Below, piece by piece: positions 33,001-42,000 of a DNA stretch of 64,000 bases. Location: assembly GCA_944472155.2 (NCBI GenBank), contig OX235275.1:30804865-30868864 (forward strand), in the 5' to 3' direction. The notes below the pieces were generated by a model that was not told the DNA's origin, ran no database searches, and saw nothing but the letters and a program-made list of their open reading frames with translations. How positions within the stretch are numbered: position 1 is the first letter of the stretch; each line of letters opens with the position of its first letter. The DNA comes from Trichobilharzia szidati. Its lineage: Eukaryota; Platyhelminthes; Trematoda; Strigeidida; Schistosomatidae. A program made the position numbers and the translations under genes.

Positions 33001-36000
33001 ACAAGAGGCCGACATGTCAACCTAAGACCGTGCACTTCGGTCCAGTCAATCGACGGGAAAATCTAAAATTCAATTCAATTATATTTTTGTTTGACAAACT
33101 TAATCTACACATGCATACAAAATAACCCATACATATTTACGATTGTACAGCTAGGAAAATGAATTCACCGGTGAAAAGAGACTCTTGGCTGAACTGGGTG
33201 TTTTGTTTTCATTAAATCTCTATCTCTTGGCCATTTGGTATTATTATGCCGATGAAAGTCTCTTTATTTACACACTACTGATAAATCTTATCAGTAGAAT
33301 AGCACATGTCACAACACACAATGCCCAAGTTCGACATTTACATTAAAATTATGAAATTCTTAATTCTGGCTTCATTTTGAATTATATCACCACCAAAAAT
33401 ACAAATAAATGCGTCTGTCATATTGCTATGGTGTACTGAAATGTCAAAAACTTTAAAATGACTCTTTTTTGTGCTTCATCGATCAGTTCTGTGTACTTGT
33501 ATAAGTCCAGTAACTTTTGCAATGAAGCTAAATCAATATATTGATTAGTTGATGACAGTTCACATCTAATCAACACACTTCACGACCAGTTATATCTATT
33601 ACCTAAGGAGGGGGAATCAATAGACGAGGCTGTGAAGTCACATCGACTGAGATAGTTAGGACATGTGTCACGTACGCCTAGCCATCGCCTTCCTCGACGG
33701 GCAATGTTATCCGCTGACATAGAATGGATCCGGTTGGAGAAGAGCTAGCACATGGTGATCAAAACAAAACATGGCTTGATAAGCCAGTGAAATCCACAGT
33801 AGTTAGTTTAAGCCAGTCACAGTGGTTAGGACTCTCGCCGACCATGCACATGGTCCGGGGTTCGATCCCCTGCCGATGCACACCCGATATCTATGGTCGG
33901 CCTGCAAAATTTGGGCTACCGATATCCATGCTGAAAATTCCATACTTGTACTGAAAATACGGTGTGGCGTCAAGGTGTAATAAAGAAAAAGTAGGAAGGT
34001 GCAGACTTCGTGGTTGGGGTCCTCGGGACGGTAAAAAGAAATGAAGGCTGGAGACAATTGATGATATGGGTCGAAATAGTTCTCAATGAATAGAGCAGAT
34101 GCATCCAGTCCCTGAAACTTATCATATCCAATAAAACTATATTGTTCTTCGATATTACCATTCTTTTTGCCTCATATATCTGTTTACTGCCACTATTTTG
34201 CATTTCTTTTTACTTTCTTTTCTTGCTTTGAGTGCTAAGTGAAGTGTGGCGACGCGAACTGCTGCACATCTGTGCAAAGTTCTACGTTGAAACCTGTCAC
34301 TCAGTTAGTCATTATCTAATGCATGAATAATCCTCATCCAGAGATTAATGAAAACAAAACACGTAGTTCAGAGAGAAATCTCTTTTCGGTAGTGAATTCA
34401 TTCACTTAGCTGAAAAATCGTAATTATATAAACTTACTTTTGCACGTATCTATGTACATTAGGTTTGTCCAAAAAAACCAAAAGTAAGTTAGGGTTATTG
34501 CTGTCAAGACATTTCAAAAATGTATATTTCAATATATGTATATATATATATATAGGTGATGTCATTTCTTGTTATTCTAAGAGTGTAAATCACTGTTTAC
34601 AATACTCAAGGAGATGCGGCTTATTGACTAGAGTACTCGGTTTTAAGCTTGGACAGCTTTAAGTAGTATGAATGACCGTCAGGTGACGCGTATGGCTCGT
34701 ATTCTTGGTACTTGAAAGGTCTGTTTCAAGTATCATACCTTTACCGCTCTATGGTCGTGATGTTAACATTCACCCAAGTTAAGTTGAGCTATACTCAATC
34801 ATGTCAGTTATGTGACGTCACTTCTCAATTTACGTACTTCATTTGATTTAAATTTCTAGCCAATCAATGCTTTCTTTGCTATGTAATTGTTATCTAGAAT
34901 CCCACAGTTTTAATGACACATCTTTAGGAACATTAATTTTGTTACTATGAAAATTTATTACATGTGTTTGTACAGTTTAAGAATGATATCACTGGAAAGA
35001 GTAACTCTTCGCTGAACGCCTGAATGGGATATAGACACTGGCCCGCCGTCTGTAAGTGAAGTCACAAAAGCTATCTGTAATCTGAAACAAGGCAAAGCGG
35101 CAGGGCCCGACGGAGTTATTCCGGAGGTGTTTAAATATGGGGGTGACATACTAGTATATAGTTTAACTAAGGTACTAGGTAACGTCTGGGAATCAGAGAC
35201 GGTTCCATCAGATTGGGGTAAGTCACTTATTATACCAATATTCAAGAAGAGAGACAAGTCCTCATGTGATAATCATAGAGGAATCAGCCTGACGAACATA
35301 GTCTCTAAAATCCTAGGCTCAGTAATCATGCACAGCCTAAGCCAAACTAGGGAGGAACAAACGAGGAAAAATCAAGCGAGCTTTAGGCCAGGTAGAGGGT
35401 GCATAGATCATATCTTCACTCTCCGACAGATCCTAGAACATAGACACACTTTTAGGCGTCCAACAATTGCCATATTTCTTGACTTGAAGGCGGTCTTCGA
35501 CTCCGTGGATCGAGAGGTTCTATGGCAATGTTTGACTGTGAAGGGAGTGCCAAGAAAGTACATTGCACTAATCAAGGCACTCTACTCGAACTCACGTAGC
35601 CGTTTAAGGGCTTATGGGGAATTGTCATCTGAATTGATAACAACCAGTGGTGTCCGTCAAGGATGTCCACTTTCCCCTTTTCTGTTTAACTTCATCATAG
35701 ATATGCTAATGGAAGTATCCTTAACTGAACTTAACGATTTAGGAATCAACTTGTTACCAGGGAATAGTCTTATGGACTTAGAATATGCAGATGACATAGT
35801 CCTGTTAGGGGAGGATGCTGACAAATTGCAGAGTCTTCTGAACACCTTCAGCAGCAATCTTCGTATGTTTGGCATGCGATTCGCCCCTGTAAAATGTAAG
35901 ATGCTGCTACAGGACTGGACTACGTCAACTCCTAGCTTAGTGATAGGGAGTGAAGTGATAGAACATGTTGACCACTTCACCTATTTGGGAAGTTGTATCA

Positions 36001-39000
36001 GCAGCAACGGATTGATTGGTGACGAAATCTCAGCACGGATCCGAAAAGCTCGGGCTGCTTTCGCTAACTTACACCGTCTTTGGCGTAGACATGACATCCG
36101 GCTATCAACCAAGGGACGTGTGTACTGCTCAGCTGATCACTCCGTCCTTCTCTATGGCTCTGAAACATGGCCAATACGAGTTGAAGACATGAAAAGGTTG
36201 TCTGTTTTTGATCACAGATGTTTACGATCTCTTTCTCACGTTAGGTGGCATAATAAGGCAAGTAATGTTGACATCAGGCGTAGAGTGTTGGGCAAAGAGG
36301 GAAAATCAATCGAAGAGGCTATAAAGTTGCATAGATTGAGATGCTAGGTCACGTGCTGCGCATGCCTAGGCCTAGCCATCGCCTCCCCCGACGGGCATTA
36401 CTAGCTGATATAGGTGCAGGTTGGAAAAGAGTAAGTGGTGGACAAACAAAAACATGGCCTCATCTATCCATGAAATCCTTGACAGTTAAATTGAGTCAGG
36501 TAGGGAGATGCAGACTTCAGGGTTGGGACCCGCCCTCGGGACTCTAAGAATCAATGGCTGGAGACAATATGTGACATAGCTAAAAATCGTTGTCAATGGC
36601 GCAGATGTATTCAGTCTCTGTAATCTTTCATATTCCTTTCTACCATTGCTCATTCTGTTTCACTCTTATACTTGTCAAAACTCTATTGATTCTCTTCAGT
36701 CATTTTCTTGTCTACCTTTGTGTGCTATTTGGAACGTGACAACTCGAACAGCTGCACCTCGGTGCCCGAGTTCTATGTTGAATCCAGACAGACAGACAGA
36801 ACGCCTTTTGTTTAGTTTTTGAAATTTCATCAGTGTGAGCATTAAATTGTTTCACCTTGAGATGAGCTTTTAAATTAGTCTTCTCTCCTGGTGACTTTGA
36901 ACGTGATTTGGTTGTTTTTGTGTTTTCACACGTAGGATACTTGTATTGATATTGGTGTTGATTGTTTCCTTGACCTGAAGTTTGACCCTTTGTGTACTGT
37001 GAGATTTCTTTCTCATCGATTGGTAAATTTTGTCTATGTCAATGTGTCTATTGATTGATGATTCACTGGAATACCAGTCTTCTAAAAATTCTCTAGCATT
37101 TTTGGTGTTTCCTCTGTCTAATATTTGAACGCTGGTTGTCCCAGTCGAACTGATTTTCGTGGTTGCCGTATGTAGTGATATGAGGGAAAGGATGTCATGT
37201 CCTTTGACGGGTAGTCTATGTTGATGGATACAAAGACAAACGGGACGTCTGCTTTGGCCAATGCAGTGTTTTTCGCAATTTGTTTTGCAGATTGTATTGG
37301 TTTGTGTGCGACGTCAATTCCTAAAGGTTTGAAGAGTCTTATGGTGATTTCTGAGATGTCCTTTATATATGGTAGGGCGATTATCTTTGTGTCTTCCTTG
37401 GGGGCCTTTGATTTGATAGGTTGGTTTGGGCGTATATATCTTTTGATGAAATTCCGTGGATATCCATTCTTTTGGAAGACGTCCACGTTCTTTCTTATCG
37501 ATTGGTAGATTTTGTCTATGTAAATGTGTCTATTAATACCAGGCTTCTAAAAATTTTCTGGCATCAAAAGTCCCCAAGGAAAGCACAAACAAAATCGCCC
37601 TACCATATTTAAAAGACATCTCAGAAATCACTGCGAGTTTCTTCAAACCTTGAGAAATTGATGTCGTACACAAACCAACAAAACCACTTTACTCAGCCAA
37701 AAGACACATCAGCGAAAGAGGACAAAGTCAACATTATCTACAAGATAAGTTGCAATGATGGCGAAAAACACTACATTGACCAAAGTGGACGTCCTCTTCT
37801 TCTACGTATCCATGAATATTAACTAGCAGTCAAAGGACATGACATCCTTTCCCTCATATCACTACATACGGACAACCATGGACATCAGTTCGACTGAGAC
37901 AACGTTCACATATTAGTCAGAGAAAACACCAAGAATGCTAGAGAACTTTTAGAAGACTGGTATCCCAGTGAATCGTCAGTCAATAGACACATCGAGATAG
38001 ACAACATTTACCAATCGATAAGAAAGAAATCTCACAGTACACAAAGGGTCAACCTTCAGGTCAAGGAAACAATCAGCTCCAATACAAGTAGCCTAGAAGG
38101 TTTGAAAACACAAAGACAACCAAAGCACGTTCAAGGTGGTCACCAGGAGAGATGACTAATATACTTGTGGATAAATCTTAAATCTCACTTCAAATTGAAG
38201 TATGCGTTGTAGATGTTGCCTAGTCACGTAATGAAAGCTTCGCAAATAAACCATCCAGCTCAGAGAACACAACTACACCAAAATGTTTCATCATTTTAAA
38301 CTGACGTAATGTTGTTACTGTGAGCATGTATACATATATAATTGTTGTGTAGTGCCCATTTGTTATTGTTATTCTCTCTATCTCTCTCTCTTTAGGATAA
38401 GAGAAGCACGAGCTTTGCGTGTTCTGGAGTCTCGTGCTCGTAAACAAGTCCGACGACCACAAGTACCGCGTAGTGCACGTTCAGTTAGTGTGAATAAAAT
38501 TCACAAAGATCTTGGTGAACTTGGTCTTGAAGTGGATATGGAAGAAGAGGTGAGTCACATTAGAGTATTCTGTTGTCTCTTTCTCTTCTGAATAATGAAA
38601 AATGTACCGATCTGTCCTCAGGTCGTCTTGTCGGTTATCTTGAAGCTTGTCCAGCATAACTTTGATTTCTTCCATTATGGGTAAATTTTGTTTTGATAAA
38701 GTCTCACAGTGTTATACAGTAATGTTTACTGATGACGTTTCGAGCACAATTTATTGCTCATAATCACATCAAGGTAATCACACGACTTCCTAAATTCATT
38801 TATATAGTTCCAATAAATATATAGTACCAATAAATATGGCCTTGGAAGCAGTTAAAAAAGAATTAACTGCAGACCCTTAACTCACTTATAGGACGAAACT
38901 ACCTACTGAAGAAATTATTTTAGGAATTCAGTTGTGCCTCACATCTACTATCTTTAAATTCCAAGGCAAAATATATAGACAAACTGAAGGTGTAGCAATG

Positions 39001-42000
39001 GGATCACCAATATCCCCTATCGTAGCAGATATATTTATGGATAGCTGGGAAAATATGGCACTTAATACGTTTAATCCTACTCCAAAAATATGATGGAGAT
39101 ATGTGGATGACACTTTCACAGTGTTAAAAACAGAATATATCTCTAGCTTCTTAACACATATAAACTCACTAGTGGATGGAATAAAATTCACATTTGAAGC
39201 CGAAAATGAACAAGGAGAATTAGCTATGTTAGATTGTAAAATAAAACGAATAGAAGAAGGCAAACTACACATTAGTGTTTATAGAAAACCAACGCATTTT
39301 CATAGATATTTAGACTTTAATTCATCTCATCCTTTAACTGTTAAGGCAGGCTTAGTTAAGTGTTTAACAAACCGAGCAATGGCACTAAGTAGCACAAAAA
39401 AAGACCTGAATGATGAAATAAAACAGATAAAAGAGGCGTTGGTGTTAAATGACTATATCCTTTTAAATTCATTAGGAAGATTTAAAAAGGCCAAAAGAAA
39501 AAGAATTGTGAAACTAGTAATAATAACATAAATAAGAGAGAATACAATTCATCTACAGTTATACCATATAAGGAGGGGACATCTGAGACCCTACGTAGGA
39601 TTCTAAATAAAGCGGGAATTAGGGTGGCATTTAAACCTACAAACTCACTCAGGGACAAGCTCTGTAGGTTACAGGACCCAGTGGAACCAATTAGACAAAA
39701 TAATATAATTTACAAAATACCCTGCAATGACTGTGAAGTCAATTACATAGGTCGGACTAGTAGGTCAGGGGTAGTCAGATTGTCAGAACATAAGAATTTA
39801 GCTAAGGTAAGAATGGTTGACCCAGAGGAGATAAGTAATTTAGAAAAAAGCTCGGCAATTGCAATGCATGCATTAACACACAACCACACAATAGGGTGGG
39901 AGAGGGTTAAAATTCTAAAAAGTAATCTAGGTAGGTGGAAAGAGAGGTTGATTACTGAATCTTTGTTCATCGAATCTACACCCAACACATGCAATAGGAA
40001 TGAATCATCACTCATACCTGAAATATGGAAAATAATACTACCAATCAAATCAAGTGAAAAACAATGGAACTATATAAATGAATTTAGGAAGTCGTGTGAT
40101 TAACTTGATATGATTATGAGCAATAAATTGTGCTCGAAACGTCATCAGTAAATATTACTGTATAACACTGTGAGACTTTATCAAAACAAAATTTACCCAT
40201 AATGGAATTACACTCTACCACAGTGCACAAGTTTTATTCTCATATCAATAACTTTGATTTCTTCATAGCCTATTTATTAGAAAGTAGTATTATATGTATC
40301 CTTTTCATGACGAAGGCGAACTATGGTAGCTACCTCAAGTGATATTTATAATGACTTCGAACAGCCAATCAGAAGGGACGATAAAAGTAGCAAATTTATT
40401 AAAACAGAATGTATTTAAAAACACTACAAACACAACTTCACGTGAGACAGTCATCTACCACGTGTAGTGAGAAAGCTTCCCCTGTTTTCCATTGGATGAT
40501 TTATGGAGAAATCGAACCAGACCTGATACATGTACACTCATACAGATGAGGTCCATTTATATTTCCGATTGGATTCTTCAACCTATCTCAAAATCCTTCA
40601 ATAGAGTTACTGTGAATGCCTGTTATTGGATCGGAGAAAATCGGAGGATTGGTTAACTTGGTAGTGTGAATACTAACCAAAGATGACAGTTAGTTGAATC
40701 TGGTCCCTGAATAATTGGTTTAAGCGTAGTTGTGCTCCTGTTTGGTATGGTTTTCACAGTACTTCCACTCAAAGAAATGTCATAGTTCGAAAACTCCTAT
40801 ACCTTGATTCGCTCTCCTTGTTCTTCAGTTGTACATCCTTCTTTTATTACCGCAGTTTCATCGTTGTGAACAACAACTTTTTTCCTTCACGTTCCCCAGT
40901 GGAACATAGGGCTTCAAGCTAGTGGCTTGAAGTTTCTGTAGCAGTTTGTATTTTACAGGATGGGGTTGCTAGCCTTATGCCCAACGTTTCCTCTTTACCA
41001 GGATTATTTCTGGCTTAGCGAGGTAAAGGAGTGCGTCGGCTGGGGATCGAACCTCGGACCGACGACGGGTCGGCGAGCTTCCTAACCGCTATGCTACCGA
41101 CGCAAACAACAACTTTTACTTCTCCTAAATGACCACTTATCCCTTCTAGCTTCTGAGGTGTTCTGCATAAAAATGGAAGGGTGAATGTAAATGTACGAGG
41201 TTTAACAGTCGCACTGGTGGTCATGCAGGTATACTTAGATGAACTGCGGAACTCTGATTCCAAATGTACAGTGTTCATAGGCTGCAAAATCCAAAAGGAT
41301 TGCATGTCATGTGATGAACCTATTCAGTCATTAGAAAGCATGGCCATGCAGTGCTTAATGCCCCCTCACTCTAAGCGGTCCTTCGAAGTCAAGCTGGATC
41401 GACCTACCGGAGTGGCAGTTGTAGTTAAACTTTGCTCGTTCTCATTTCACTTGTATGCCATTCCATTGAATTACATAGTACAGGTATACCATACAGTGGT
41501 GTAGACGTGATATCTGGCAGCAGTTCACGCTGCTCTCCTCCATAGCTTTAACACATAGTTATTGAAAGTAGAAGATACGAAAAGACTAGCTGTCTATCTC
41601 CTGCGTTAAGTAGTGTAATACGTGGAGTGAAGAATGTTAGGCAAGGAATGGAAAGCGGTCGATGAGGTTGTTAACCTAGGACATGTGTTGCACATTCCGA
41701 GCTGTCGCCTTGCTGGACGACCATTGTTAGCCGACATCGGATTAAGCTGGAAAATAGTTACTCCATTACAGTTGGTCTAAGCCAGATATGAGGACGTCGA
41801 AATGCTGAGAACCAATGGTTGGGGCCTGTTGGTGATATGACTGTAAATTAGTGTCAGTGTCGCAGATGCATTCTGATTGACTGACTGGTTTCAACGTAGA
41901 ACTTTGCACAGATGTGCAGCAGTTCCCGTTGCCATACTCCCTCCATGTAGCACACAAAGCGAAGAGAGTAAAGGGAGGTTCAAAAGACAGATAATAAACA

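Larger units (their letters stand above)
38673..40247 (+). mobile_element. Penelope-like element with GIY-YIG domain and 17-bp target duplication
   Basis: The insertion in NOG1 intron 8 is flanked by exact 17-bp copies of ATAACTTTGATTTCTTC (38656-38672 and 40248-40264). Its first ~110 bp and the segment ~40088-40203 are inverted repeats (AAATTTTGTTTTGATAAAGT and complement). The RT C-terminal half is readable from ~38838 ([24 protein letters not shown]) with an in-frame TAA near 38878 and TGA near 39091. A frameshift near 39530 precedes the endonuclease block at 39624-40103 ([18 protein letters not shown]). The N-terminal RT part is missing. Confidence 0.92.

Noticed and set aside
37218..37508. 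+ strand 96-codon ORF and similar long ORFs over repeats
   Set aside because: It is the antisense shadow of the Penelope-like coding sequence on the - strand.
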